Shown here: in pieces, positions 10,698 to 20,703 of the stretch | Position numbering within the stretch: the first letter of the stretch is position 1 | How the letters are laid out: every line of letters starts with the position of its first letter | Assembly: GCA_963995505.1 (NCBI GenBank) | Contig: OZ023197.1 | Span: forward strand, 9,537,827 to 9,601,826 | Length of the DNA stretch: 64,000 bases | Source: Hypericum androsaemum | Lineage: Eukaryota > Streptophyta > Magnoliopsida > Malpighiales > Hypericaceae | Direction of reading: 5' to 3' | Position numbers and translations under genes: made by a program | Notes under the pieces: generated by a model | Databases searched by the model: none | What the model was told of the DNA's origin: nothing | What the model saw: only the letters and a program-made list of their open reading frames with translations

Positions 10698-11220
10698 CAA
10701 ATAATATATAAATGACCCAAACTTTCCGAGAAAAAGAGGACAGCCATGGATGAAATACCAGCCTAGCTACTTAGTAATTTATTAGAAAACTTATTGTTTC
10801 ATCCAGGAGGTAAAATCTCTTACGGTTTAAATACGCCATGAGATTAACAATGGCGGTGACAATGGGGTTCGGGATGTGCTGGGAAAGTAGAGGTTGATCG
10901 AGGCAAGGCTATGGGGCCGCTGAAGAGAGAGGCGGGGTGAGGGACGGTTGATAGTTTCAAGGAAATTTTTTTCTTTTAAATTTGATTTTAAAAAGCTATT
11001 AACTTTATTTTTAAAATTGGTGGTGTGGCACATAGCAGAATGACGTGGCGTATATCTGTAAGCCATTTAGGACGATGAAGTGTCATCGAGGTGTTAATTG
11101 TTACATTTTTCAATGATAAGGTGTTAATTAGACCAATTTCAAGTATAAGGATTTAATTGAATCTTTTGGACAACTAAAAAGTGGTATTTGATCTTTATTC
11201 CTTTACTATTTAATAAATTT
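10698..11220. other. Spacer, no gene seen
   Basis: AT-rich sequence follows the outer LTR. A short G-rich patch (10850-10960) has no convincing reading frame or similarity. Confidence 0.5.
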
Positions 11221-11229
11221 CTACTTAAA

Positions 11230-11605
11230 AAATATAAATTAACACTAATTGGGTTGTCTTAGGTAGTGAACGGCAAGCTTACCGTTCGTTTTTCTTTCGA
11301 TTCTGTCACGTGTTCTTGCGTGATAACTTTAATTTCTGCAGTTATTTTAAATTGAAAATTTTATTTAAATTGTTCATAATTAAATAAAGATTCATGAAAT
11401 TAAAATAAATTTAGACATAAATAAAAGCGGCTAAATAACCTGGCAATCAACATATAATTTGTGGGAAACACAGCTCACCACCAATTTATTTAATTAATTG
11501 TTGCAACTTAGGTGGTAATCGTCACCGTAACAACTCCAAATTGACAGTGATAAAACTTGCCACATAAATTCCACCTATGTGGGGCAGTATCTAACAAGAC
11601 ACTTA
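11230..11605. repeat. Segmental-duplication flank with an empty Pack-element site
   Basis: This stretch resembles the flanks of the Pack-type elements at 14622-15417 and 15914-16710. The shared words include AATTTATTTAATTAATTGTT, the GCAACTCC block and the ACATAAATTCCAC block. Here ATTTATTTA occurs once (11484-11492) with no insertion, so it is a paralogous empty site. Confidence 0.75.
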
Positions 11606-11609
11606 CATT

Positions 11610-12356
11610 TCTTCACACACGCGAGATAATCTTTTGAGAATTGGGACTATTCAGGCTCGTGATTTATTTTGTGCTTTGTGCAACAAGGAGTTGGAGACTT
11701 CGAATCACCTATTCCTACAATGTGAGTTCATTTGGAAGATTTGGAACTCATTCTCGAGGGCTGTTGGCATCAGTTGGTGTATTGGGGGTAAAGCTCTTGT
11801 GTTTTTGGATGAATGGTTGGGGCTTGTGCAAGGTGATCTCCAAATAAAACTCTGGTGCACGTTGTTTGCTGCATGCTACTGGAATGTCTGGTTAACTAGA
11901 AATTGGTTCATTTTTATCACCTCGATCCTTGCCGAGAAAGAGTATTTCTGTCAATCCTTAGATATTTTTCGGAGTGGTCATTTTGGTCGGGTTGGCCTCT
12001 AGTGTTCATTTTCAAGATGTTTGGACGGTGCTAGTCAATATGCGGAACATTGGATGACTGGGTGTGCTCGTTGTGCGGTGTTCTTTGGCAATCCTCGTCT
12101 GCCCTTGTTTCTGCTGATGGTCCCTTCGCTACCTGGTATGTCCCTTCTTAGATGATGAACCTCATGCTGATGTACTTTTGCTGCTGGTGTTTGTTTGATT
12201 CTTGTCCTTTCTGGGTCACAGGGAATTACCTCTTGTAACTTAGCCTGTGTTTCTATTTGCCGGCTGGTGTTTGCCCTTTCTAGTTGTGTTAGGTGTTGTA
12301 TTATCTTGGAAACTGTACTTGAGCATTTGGTGTTTAATAAAATTTATTCTACCTTT
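11610..12356 (+). mobile_element. 5'-truncated LINE (L1-type non-LTR retrotransposon), 3' end
   Basis: The frame at about 11634-12002 encodes the zf-RVT domain found at the C-terminus of plant L1 reverse transcriptases: CALC, then HLFLQC, then W-rich segments. A GT-rich 3' UTR follows, ending TTTAATAAAATTTATTC and a short A tail near 12356. It interrupts the duplicated flank downstream of the small peptide gene; the corresponding paralogous sequence at about 16880-16970 lacks it. The left boundary is approximate. Confidence 0.8.
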
Positions 12357-12430
12357 CAAAAACAACATATATAAAGGGCGGAGTGCATGCTTTTCTATTA
12401 TTGATTCATAGTTCAAAGATCTTAACCGTC

Positions 12431-12706
12431 TTAATCATTTCCAGACACTGAACCAGCCGCTCGTGAACTTTCCCCGCTCACCGCATTCCCGATCGCTTCC
12501 ACCAGATCTGTCGTATCCTCTCCGAGAGATCTGAAAATGTCGCCAACGCTGCAAATTGCACTTCCGACCCCTCTAGTAATGCCGCCTTGCCCAGCATTTC
12601 CGGTGATCCCAGAGACGATTATGGAAGTTGCAAGGAGAAAAACAACCCAAGGTGGTAGAGTACTCTTGGTGGGAGAAGCCATCTCGGTGTGTTTAGAGTG
12701 GCACAA
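12431..12706 (-). CDS. Small secreted-peptide-like protein, copy A
   Basis: The frame encodes 91 residues from the first ATG (12706), or 83 from Met9 (12682). I favour Met9 because it directly precedes the hydrophobic segment LPPWVVFLLATSIIVSGITG, which reads as a signal peptide or anchor. The rest is Gly/Ser/Ala-rich with spaced acidic residues and no cysteine pairs. A TATA box (TATAAATA on the minus strand, 12770-12777) lies about 65-90 bp upstream. It is clearly paralogous to 17018-17374 and more distantly to 23993-24091. I do not recognise the family; function unknown. Confidence 0.65.
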   Translation of the reverse strand: MCHSKHTEMASPTKSTLPPWVVFLLATSIIVSGITGNAGQGGITRGVGSAICSVGDIFRSLGEDTTDLVEAIGNAVSGESSRAAGSVSGND

Positions 12707-12769
12707 GAAATATTCTACGAGGTGTTGGGAGTGCTTGGTTGGTTGATGATGACCAGTGGGGGAATTGTG

Positions 12770-12777
12770 TATTTATA
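12770..12777 (-). promoter_or_regulatory. TATA box of peptide gene copy A
   Basis: TATAAATA on the minus strand. The same motif at the same distance precedes copy B (17439-17446) and the relic copy C (24204-24211), which supports a conserved promoter. Confidence 0.7.
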
Positions 12778-12799
12778 GGTACCAAGATTGGAGCATAGA

Positions 12800-14160
12800 T
12801 GTTAGGATTTGTCCCAAATTCCTAATTAGAGTAGAGCTCTATTCCTATTTAGAATAGAGTAATAGTCTCCTATATATATCGACCTATGCCTAGGTCCTTT
12901 GTTAGAGTAGTCGAGACGGAACCCTTATAATCTGTTTGACTCGCATAGTAGATAAATTGGGGTTTTGGGAGTACAGCCAACGCTTGAACCTAGGACGCCG
13001 CCCCGACCACCGGCCGCTAGCCCTCTGTCTGACGTCGCCTCAGAGAGACGATCGTTCCCCGCGCTCTGTCGCCGCGCCTGGGGAGGAGAACAGCCACTGC
13101 TCGGCCATTTCAGAGAAGAAGAAATTGTGTGGGGTCAAGGTTCGAGGACGAACCCGTCATTCGTCTGGAGGAGCTCCGCCACCGGAGATCTCTGCGCAAC
13201 GTTCCCGCGAGCCACCGACGCCGCTCGTCCATAGCCTCTGTCCGCCGTTGTCATTATCGGAGAGAGGAGTTAAGAGGAGAGAGAGAAGAATACCCGCGAC
13301 TCCTTCTCCGCCGCTGCTTGCCGTGACCGCCTGAGCCGACCGAGGCTGAGCCATCATCGACCGCCCACCGCCTTGGAGATTTGGGTTGACAAACCCTAAT
13401 TTCGAGTTGACTTGGTCAACGGTTTGACTGGTTGACCAAAAGTCAACTAATTTGGCTGATTTTGGTTTCTAACCTATTTTGGGCTGATTTTTTTGGTTCG
13501 AGGTATTTCAGGATGACTTCAATGAAGTACGAGATTCCTTAGTTGACGAGAAAAACTAATTTTTCCTTGTGGCAGATGAAGATGCGGGCTATTCTGACAC
13601 ATTTAGAGCTGGATGAGACTCTACATGATGAGAAGTTGATGCCTTCGAGTTGGAATGCTGCGATAAAAGCGTCAAAAAACCGTAATGCTGTGAATCAGAT
13701 TCAACTGTATTTGTCAGATGATATTTTGCGGGACGTGTTGAAGGAGACAACAGCTTCCTTATTGTGGGCAAAGCTTGAAAAGTTGTGCATGCCCAAGAGT
13801 TTGACCAATAAACTGTACTTGAAGCAACGACTGTTTTCTATCCAGATGCAAGAAGATAAGTCTGTTCATGACCACCTTAATGAATTTAAAGATATAGTGG
13901 CTGATCTTAGAACTCTGGATGTGAAGTATGATGATTAAGATCTGGCTTTATTATTATTGTGCTTATTGCCTGCCTCTTATCAGCTATTCAGGGATACTCT
14001 GTTGTTCAGCCATGATACTCTGAGTTGGGATAATGTTCATGATTCGCTCTTGGAGAAAGAAAAAATTGATAAGCACACTGTTAGTTCCTTTGTTAGCCCT
14101 ACTCTCCAGTTTTGCCAGTTCTTTTTATATGGTTATCTATTTGTCAGAAGATAGTTCTAT
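12800..14160 (+). mobile_element. Ty1/copia remnant: LTR/leader plus partial gag
   Basis: It starts TGTTAGG at 12800, exactly where copy A's upstream region stops matching copy B's. That gives an independent left boundary. A TATATATA stretch near 12873 and a GC-rich leader follow, then a copia gag reading. No integrase, RT or second LTR follows, and the right side is cut where the tandem duplication begins. The LTR 3' end is not determined. Confidence 0.65.
13513..14154 (+). pseudogene. Copia-type gag fragment (Retrotran_gag/UBN2-like)
   Basis: The start is MTSMKYEIP, followed by an in-frame TAG at 13540-13542. The run NFSLWQMKMRAIL and the SLTNKLYLKQRLFSIQM block are hallmarks of plant Ty1/copia gag. 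A second stop (13936-13938) precedes a CLLPASYQLFRDTL-type block. No zinc knuckle or protease follows. Truncated and non-functional. Confidence 0.85.
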
Positions 14161-14621
14161 TGGTGTCAAGTCAATTTACTTTCAAGACTTGCATAAAAGT
14201 ATCTGAATTTTATTTTGGTCTTTGTCTAGCAGCTCCGTAGCCACAATGTTCATTCTGATCTTGAAAAAAATGTAAAAAAATAATTGTACTTCATTTTATT
14301 TTTGAAACTGAAAATTTTGTAAAGCTTAAATATGTTTGATGCTGGCTTGATTAGTTATTTATAGTAAATAGGTTAGGGTCTAGCACCGGCCACCGACTAT
14401 GAATTAGGTTATGAGATAATTTTAAATTTTGTATAATTTTAAATTTCAAAAAATATTAAAATTTCCATACATTGTTTTAATTTTTTATAATTGGAAAATG
14501 TAAATAAAGTTGGCAAAAATTAAATAATTTAATCATAAACCAAAATGGTAGAGAACATAATAAACAACCCTTCAATAAACACGTAATGTGTGGGAAATAC
14601 ATAGCGCCACCAATTTATTCA

Positions 14622-15417
14622 GAGATAATTAAATACAGGACCCAGGGTATAATCAAATAGACTATGAGCACCTTGTAGTTTCCCTACTAATTGCTGAGCT
14701 CCTGTAGTTTTACTACTATTATACATTTCGGTCCATGTAGCCGGAATCAGAGATTTTTCTGGCGAACTCCTCACTTAAAATGTCTAAAATGCCCCCATGC
14801 CCTTTTTTCAACTCCACGGTCTTCACCAAACTGTCAACATCGATCCTAATATCGATGATGACGTAAATACAAGGGACACGAGTCACCGAAGATGAAGCAG
14901 TGGGTGACGCCGGCAAAGGAGGTGGAGATGTTGGAGAGGACGAGGGAATACATAAGGAGGCCCTCGGGGAGCTGGAGGGCCACACGCACTTGTGGACCTC
15001 GAAGCTATAGTGCGCCGAGAGGAGGGAAACTATGGCATTTAGGGTCGGGTCTTTCATGATGGACTCCGGGACTTGGCTCTTTACAAACCGCTTCAATTTT
15101 GGCTTCGGCATGGCGGTTGAGAGGAATACGACATCGTTTGGAGAGGCCTTGGTGCATACAGATTTCGGGGAGGTTTTTTAATTAGGGTTTTTGCGGAGTA
15201 TCAATGAAGGAGGAGAAGGTAAAGGGAAGTTGGTGAAAAATGGGCCTAGGGGTATTTTAGACATTTGGGGAGTTCGCCAGAAAAATTACCGATTCTGGCT
15301 ACAGAGACCGAAATGTATAATAGTAACCAAACTACAGGGCTCAATAATTAGTAAGAAAACTACATGGTCCTCAGAGTCTATTTAACTATACCACGAGGTT
15401 CTCTTAGTAATTATCTC
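14622..15417. mobile_element. Pack-type Mutator-like element carrying a DPH1 fragment, copy 1
   Basis: The terminal inverted repeats start GAGATAATTA and end TAATTATCTC and extend for roughly 170-190 bp on each side. The flanks are ATTTATTCA (14613-14621) and ATTTATTTA (15418-15426), an 8/9 match of the 9-bp size typical of Mutator elements. The empty site at 11484-11492 confirms the target. The interior is not a transposase but part of a host gene. Confidence 0.8.
14719..15111 (-). pseudogene. Captured DPH1-like fragment, copy 1
   Basis: The minus-strand frame begins MPKPKLKRFVKSQVPESIMK and continues DPTLNAIVSLLSAHYSFEVHK. This matches the conserved N-terminus of DPH1, the Fe-S radical enzyme subunit that starts diphthamide synthesis on elongation factor 2. 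Downstream of HKCVW the match continues in another frame (VALQLPEGLLMYSLVLSDI), so a small indel breaks the frame. Only about the first 100 residues' worth is present and the catalytic cysteines are absent. The match is from memory of the family. Confidence 0.7.
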
Positions 15418-15913
15418 ATTTATTTAATTAATTGTTACAATTTAGATCCTCGCACTAGAATAAGTTGGTGGGTGCGCATACTAATTTGCAACTCCATAAT
15501 GATAATGATACCTCCGTAACCACAATGTTCATTTGGATCTTGGAAAAAATGTAAAAAAATAATTATACTTCATTTTATTTTTGAAACTGAAAATTTTGTA
15601 AAGCTTTAATATGTTTGATGTTGGCTGGACTAGTTATTTATAGCAAATAGGTTAGGGTATAGTACCGGTCACCGACTATCAATTAAGTCGTGACATTATC
15701 TTTATGAGATAATTTTAAATTTTGTATAATTTTAAATTTCAAAAAATATTAAAATTTACATACATTGTTTTAATTTTTATAATTGGAAAATGTAAATAAA
15801 GTTGGCAAAAATTAAATAATTTAATCATAAACCAAAACGGTAGAGAACATAATAAACAACTCGTCAATAAACACGTAATGTGTGAGAAATACATAGCGCC
15901 ACCAATTTATTCA

Positions 15914-16710
15914 GAGATAATTAAATACAGGACCCCAGGATATAGTCAAATAGACTATGAGAACTATGTAGTTTTTCTACTAATTGTTAAGCCCCTGTAG
16001 TTTGGCTACTATTATACATTTTGGTCCATGTAGCCAGAATCAGAAATTTTTCCGACAAATTCCCCACTTGAAATGTCTAAAATGCCCCCAGGTCCTTTTT
16101 TCAACTCCACGGTCTTCACCAAACGGTCAACATCGATCCTAATCTCGACGTAAATGCAAGGGACGCGAGTCACCGAAGATGAAGCAGTGGGTGACTCCGG
16201 CGAAGGAGGTGAAGATGTCGGAGAGGACGAGGGAATACATAAGGAGGCCCTCGGGGAGCTGGAGGGCCACACGCACTTGTGGACCTTGAAGCTATAGTTC
16301 GCCGAGAGGAGGGAAACGATGGCATTTAGGGTCGGATCTTTCAGGATGGACTTCGGGATTTGGCACTTCACGAACCGCTTCAGCTTTGGCTTCGGCATGG
16401 CGGTTGCGAGGGATACGACGTCGTTTGGAAAGGCCATGGTGCATACGGATTTTGTGGAGGTTTTTTAATTAGGGTTTTTGCGGAGTATCAATGAAGGAGG
16501 AGAAGGTAAAGGGAAGTTGGTGAAAAATGGGCCTAGGAGTATTTTAGACATTTCAGGTGGAGAGTTCGCTGGAAAAATTACCGATTCTGGCTACAAGGAC
16601 CAAAATGTATAATAGTAGCCAAACTACAGGGGCTCAACAATTAGTAGAAAAACTACAGTATCTTCAAAATCTATTTGACTATACCATAGAATCCTCTTAG
16701 TAATTATCTC
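15914..16710. mobile_element. Pack-type Mutator-like element carrying a DPH1 fragment, copy 2
   Basis: Same structure as copy 1: termini GAGATAATTA/TAATTATCTC, flanks ATTTATTCA (15905-15913) and ATTTATTTA (16711-16719). Both copies share the same substitution in the left flank, so the second arose by tandem duplication and not by a new insertion. Confidence 0.8.
16012..16437 (-). pseudogene. Captured DPH1-like fragment, copy 2
   Basis: The frame starts at an upstream Met (MAFPNDVVSLATAMPKPKLK) and then has the DPH1-like N-terminus (RFVKCQIPKSILKDP). The same frame break occurs after HKCVW as in copy 1. That shared break shows the capture or its decay predates the tandem duplication. No catalytic region is present. 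Confidence 0.7.
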
Positions 16711-17017
16711 ATTTATTTAATTAATTGTTACAATTTAGATCCTCGCACTAGAATAAGTTCGTGGGTGCGCATACTAATTTGCAACTCCATACTGATAATG
16801 ATACAACTTCGCACATAAATTCCACGCCCACCAAATACGATATGCATCTATGGGGGACAGTATCCAGCAAATTAAAGATACTTACATTTTTTTACCATCG
16901 ATTATTTGTATTTTTTTTTTTTGGGTAAACTTATATTTTTTTACCAACGATTATTTGTATATATATAAACTGCGAGGTGCATGGTTACCTATATTTATCT
17001 ACTACCGGTCCCTTAGT

Positions 17018-17374
17018 TTAATTGTTGTTTTCATTAATGTTACTTCCGGACACCGAAACGGCCGCTCGTGAATTTGGGTCAGACCGGAGATGTGAACCGG
17101 CTTGGTCCAGCTCTCCGTGCACAGCTGATGTAGAACTTTCGCCGCCCACCGCGTCCCCGACCGCTTCCACCAGTTGTGCCGCCTCTTCTCCGATAGATTT
17201 GGAAAGGCCGCCAACGCCGCCAACTAAACCTCCGATCGATCTGATAAGGCCGCCTTGGCCAGCAGTTTCGGTGATCCCAGAGACGATTATGGAAGTTGCA
17301 AGGAGAAGAACAACCCAAGGTGGTAGAGCGCTCTTGGTGGGAGCAGCCATCTTATTGTGTCTGGAGTGGCACAA
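17018..17374 (-). CDS. Small secreted-peptide-like protein, copy B
   Basis: 118 residues from the first ATG, 110 from Met9 (17350), which I prefer because the hydrophobic segment LPPWVVLLLATSIIVSGIT follows. The mature part has a glycine-spaced amphipathic pattern (LIRSIGGLVGGVGGLSKSIG, then acidic EEAAQLVEAVGDAVGG) and a polar, Asn/Ser-rich tail. A TATA box (17439-17446, minus) lies upstream. It aligns with copy A over the N-terminal ~75 residues; copy B has a ~25-residue insertion near the C-terminus. No known family recognised; it could be a precursor of a signalling or defence peptide, which is a guess. Confidence 0.65.
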   Translation of the reverse strand: MCHSRHNKMAAPTKSALPPWVVLLLATSIIVSGITETAGQGGLIRSIGGLVGGVGGLSKSIGEEAAQLVEAVGDAVGGESSTSAVHGELDQAGSHLRSDPNSRAAVSVSGSNINENNN

Positions 17375-17438
17375 GAAATATTTTATGAGGTGTTGGGAGT
17401 GGTTGGTTGGTTGATGATTACCAATGGAGGAATTGGGT

Positions 17439-17446
17439 ATTTATAG
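17439..17446 (-). promoter_or_regulatory. TATA box of peptide gene copy B
   Basis: TATAAATA on the minus strand, at the position matching copy A's box. Confidence 0.7.
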
Positions 17447-17479
17447 GTGCCAAGTTTGGAGCATCGGCATAGCAACTTC

Positions 17480-18480
17480 ATTTATTTATTGAATGAAGAA
17501 GTATTGGGATCAAGAGAATATTTTTCTAGGTTTTTTTAATTAAGAAATTTTAGGTTCTTAGAACGCATGAGTGTTAATTTTTAAAGATCTCACACAGCTC
17601 GAATTTGAATTAGTCACGCAGTTTGTGTCTGAATGACACGAGATATAAATCAAATTATTTATTTAAAATAGTTCTACAAATAGTATTTGTTCCATTCTCA
17701 AATCTCAAATCTCAAATACAAAAAATCCTTAAAAATCCAAATATTTTACCATTCGGAAAACTTGTCACCTTTTAGTATGGAATGCCATCCATCACGGTTG
17801 GAACACACACAAAATCTCTGAGTGTGGTGTGGCCTTTTATTTGCTTTTTCTTTAATTAGTATATACGGGTGTGATTAGGTGTTGATAAGTGTATTTATAT
17901 AAAGAAAATAGAAAATAGGTAATTTGTCACGGGTATGCTTCGATTGCTGGTAAGCAAGTTTCAAATTTTCCCATTTTAATAGTGGGGAAAAGTAAGTCCT
18001 TTTCTGTGGGAAGAAAAACTATTTAGAATAAGTAGTTACGTTTAATAAAGAAACTAGTGTGGGGATCATTGCTAATGCGTCTTAGTTTTTCATTAAGCCA
18101 GTGGATGGTATGTTGAGATTATAAAATAGTGGTGATATGTTAAGAAAATTTTAAGTAATAGAATAAAAAGTGATATCGCTGATATCCGAAAAGAATATTA
18201 CTTTGAGAGATTATTATAGGAGATCACTTTATAATTACAGTGACTGCCACTGTAATTATTAAGAGATGGATTGCACTTGTACTTACCAAAAGCCTCATCG
18301 TTGAAGTTATCTTCGCCTGTGGTCCACTGGAATCCAATTTTCTCATTATATTCTCTTTATGCAAAATTGGATGCGACGCGAGCCGGGCGCGTATTCATTT
18401 CTAATCGTACGAATTAGTTACGAGGGAGGAAAGTAATTTACGCACTGGTAATGAGTTCAACCCAGTTGATCTTAAATTTA
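17480..18480. other. AT-rich spacer, no gene seen
   Basis: No reading frame, splice pattern or repeat family was recognised here. Confidence 0.5.
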
Positions 18481-18484
18481 TGAG

Positions 18485-18660
18485 AAAATTATGCTCACGT
18501 CTGTGTAGTTTGGTCTAACTCCCTCTCGGGTCCCTGCATTTTTAAAATCTATGCTGTTGTTCCCTGTATTTGGGTTTAGAAACTCTCGGGTCCCTCGATG
18601 ACGTCATCAGTCTTTTTTGTCTACGAAATGACGGATATACCCTTAAAAGAAAAAAATTAT
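18485..18660. repeat. Left end of a TIR-type element, right end not found
   Basis: Phrases such as CTCTCGGGTCCCT and GATGACGTCATCA resemble the termini of the TIR elements at 28844, 33199 and 37914. No inverted partner was found before the copia LTR at 19372; the right end may have been lost. Confidence 0.4.
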
Positions 18661-19371
18661 TTTTTTCAACCTTTGAAACACCATTAACAACAAAAATAAG
18701 AAGAACATTAACCCCAAGAACAAGAGCCAAACCCAGAAATCAACTAAAACTCAGAAATCCAAGTGATCCAATTCAACAATTAATCAACAAAAATACATCG
18801 AATCAACCAAAACCCAAACAAACCCAGAAATCCCTCGATGCTGACACCGCTTGTAGGGCAATTTACAAAGCAAGCAATCGAATTAGAACCTCAATCGAGC
18901 CGATGAGCTCTCCCGGCACCGATTAGAACTCCGACCCAACCCCGAGAACTTGGCCATTGGGTTACGAACTTGGAGACGGGAGACTTGGCCATGTCATTGG
19001 GAAATTAGGCCCCGACGGCGTGGTCCCATCGTTCGTCGTTTCCAGGGAACTAAATCTCCCCGACCTCGGCTTCCGGTCGTTTGGGCGGTGTTGGTTTCCG
19101 AGCAGGGATAGCGAGATGTCGGGAAAAGGAGAAGTTCAGCTTGCCATCCATTTTCGTCGAACCCGTCGCCGCGGGAGAAGAACACCGCAAAGCCGTCGCT
19201 CCTTAGCCCGGTCAGTAACTGGCAAGTACCGGCTCAAAATGTGGCAACTATCAGCGGAAGAGAATCTACCCCTCCGCGAATAGTTTCCCTCCCGGCCAAC
19301 CAACATTTTAACAGTAGAGAGCGGCACCCTAAACTTTCCAGGCACGTCCCAACTCAAACGGCGGTGAGGTT

Positions 19372-19968
19372 TGTTGGGTTTGAATGAAAATTCAATGCAA
19401 GCCCAAAGTAGAAAGGCACAAAGTAGAGGCCCAAAAGGAAAATGAAAAGTGCAATCCTATATTGAAAAGTGACACCAACATTTCCTAGTTTATAAAGAGG
19501 AAATCCTTGTTGACTAGGAAATAAGTTGACCACCAGGAGGGAAAGCCAATTTGGACCGCGACGAGGATGGTGCGTAGCACCACCCGAGCACGAGCACGAG
19601 CACGCGCGTGTGCGTGTGCGCACGGCGCATTGGACGCAGGTTGCAATGGGCGCTTTGTGGCGCACTTCGCACGTGCGCATCGTCGCGAGGAGCTGGAGGA
19701 GCCTTAGGTATTTTGTCCGGGTCTCTAATTCCTCATCCCAGCAGCAAGTGAATCCATAGCATTGTTGTCTTCTCCTCTCCCCCCGTTCTTCACATACAAG
19801 AGTTCGAAAGTTCTAGGTATATAAGGGTTCGCCCGAAAGTTTTGAGATACGTGTGCAACGTTCTTGGAAATGCCTTAAACAGTCGTTGTATCTTGAGGAT
19901 GATTGCCGAAGCCCGTACCGCACTGAAATATACGGGGCAATCTCGTCTTACGGAGAAAGTGTCCAACA
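19372..19968 (+). repeat. Ty1/copia LTR 1 (597 bp, internally deleted)
   Basis: It starts TGTTGGG and ends GTCCAACA, a TGTTGG/CCAACA inverted terminus. It aligns with LTR 2 (22302-23235) but lacks about 300 bp just after the GTATTTTG(T/C)CCGGGTCT motif. The missing part includes the TATA box seen in LTR 2. Confidence 0.85.
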
Positions 19969-19994
19969 TTTGCCTCGACTGCCGTAGATCCTAA

Positions 19995-20168
19995 TCAAGT
20001 ACACCACTCCGACAAACAACAAGGTTCAGAACCAAGTTTAGTCAGCTGAGCAATCTCATGAATAAGACGGCCGAAGTCCTCTTCGGGTGTTTGACTAGCA
20101 CAAGATCCGCCTCCGTCATCTTCATCGTCATGGTAACATCCCCGCGTACTCTTGGCTCTCCTACTCAT
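19995..20168 (-). pseudogene. Putative first exon of an unidentified host gene, copy 1
   Basis: The frame starts MSRRAKSTRGCYHDDEDDGG, then GSCASQTPEED, and stops after 57 codons. A possible splice donor (GTGTAC) lies in the last codons, so the frame may have continued in a lost exon. Basic N-terminus then an acidic run; family not recognised. A promoter-like region precedes it. A near-identical copy lies at 23262-23435, which argues that this is a duplicated gene piece and not random sequence. Confidence 0.4.
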
Positions 20169-20490
20169 GCTTAAACCAAAGCGTATATCCAATGCAGTCC
20201 ACAACAACCCTAACTGCCAATATATCTCGGTGCAATATCAGCTGCCCAAAATCAAACACCAAGTAAACCTACGAGACAAACCCACAAGTTTTTTTTCCAA
20301 GAAGCGCACAAAAGTCCCAATCTTTGTGGAATTCAGAATTCAATAACCAATGATTAAAAGCTGGAAATCTTACTAGACGGTTCCCCCTGCTTTCAACCAA
20401 TGCTTAAAGACTTCAAAAGCTAGAGAGACGTGAGGCGCTAACCTTGGGTCACTGGGAACGACCGTTCAGCTGTCTGAGGGAGTAATTTTA

Positions 20491-20493
<3 letters not shown>

Positions 20494-20579
<86 letters not shown>
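20494..20579. repeat. (CT)n microsatellite
   Basis: About 86 bp of pure CT. The paralogous tract at 23762-23806 is only about 45 bp. Protein frames made of alternating Glu-Arg here are artefacts. Confidence 0.97.
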
Positions 20580-20582
<3 letters not shown>

Positions 20583-20703
20583 CTCCACGGGAGAGAGTAG
20601 ATATTGTCTATACTCTATAGATAATGGCGTGGACCGGTGACCCTGAGATTGTAAATGAACTGCCCTGTTATGCAAGAAAGTCATAAACGATCGGTTAGTT
20701 AAA

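Larger units (their letters stand above)
14233..15511. repeat. Tandem duplication unit 1 (~1279 bp)
   Basis: It starts CTCCGTAGCCACAATG and aligns along its length with 15512-16804, with scattered substitutions and small indels. It contains a complete Pack-type element (14622-15417) plus about 390 bp left and 95 bp right flank. Confidence 0.9.
15512..16804. repeat. Tandem duplication unit 2 (~1293 bp)
   Basis: It is a direct repeat of 14233-15511. It continues directly into the downstream flank of peptide gene copy B, so it is probably the parental unit. Confidence 0.9.
19969..20703. repeat. Segment X copy 1, following LTR 1
   Basis: It is nearly identical to 23236-23929. On the minus strand it reads like a gene start: a long GA microsatellite (20494-20579), a TATAAAAT motif near 20483-20490, a leader, then an ATG at 20168. 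It joins mid-RT copia sequence at about 20704, where a normal element would have its gag and integrase. Confidence 0.85.

Noticed and set aside
12936..13357. GC-rich frames on both strands
   Set aside because: They lie in the leader/LTR part of the copia remnant, overlap each other, and have no domain.
17022..17414. Plus-strand frame of 130 residues opposite peptide gene copy B
   Set aside because: It is antisense to a frame with signal peptide and promoter conservation; copy A's antisense frame is much shorter, so it is not conserved.
18957..19357. Arg-rich frames on both strands before the copia LTR
   Set aside because: They overlap, have no homology I can name, and may be the interior of a truncated TIR element.
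20466..20684. Frame encoding a long Glu-Arg alternating protein
   Set aside because: It is the translation of the (CT)n microsatellite; similarly at 23705-23911.
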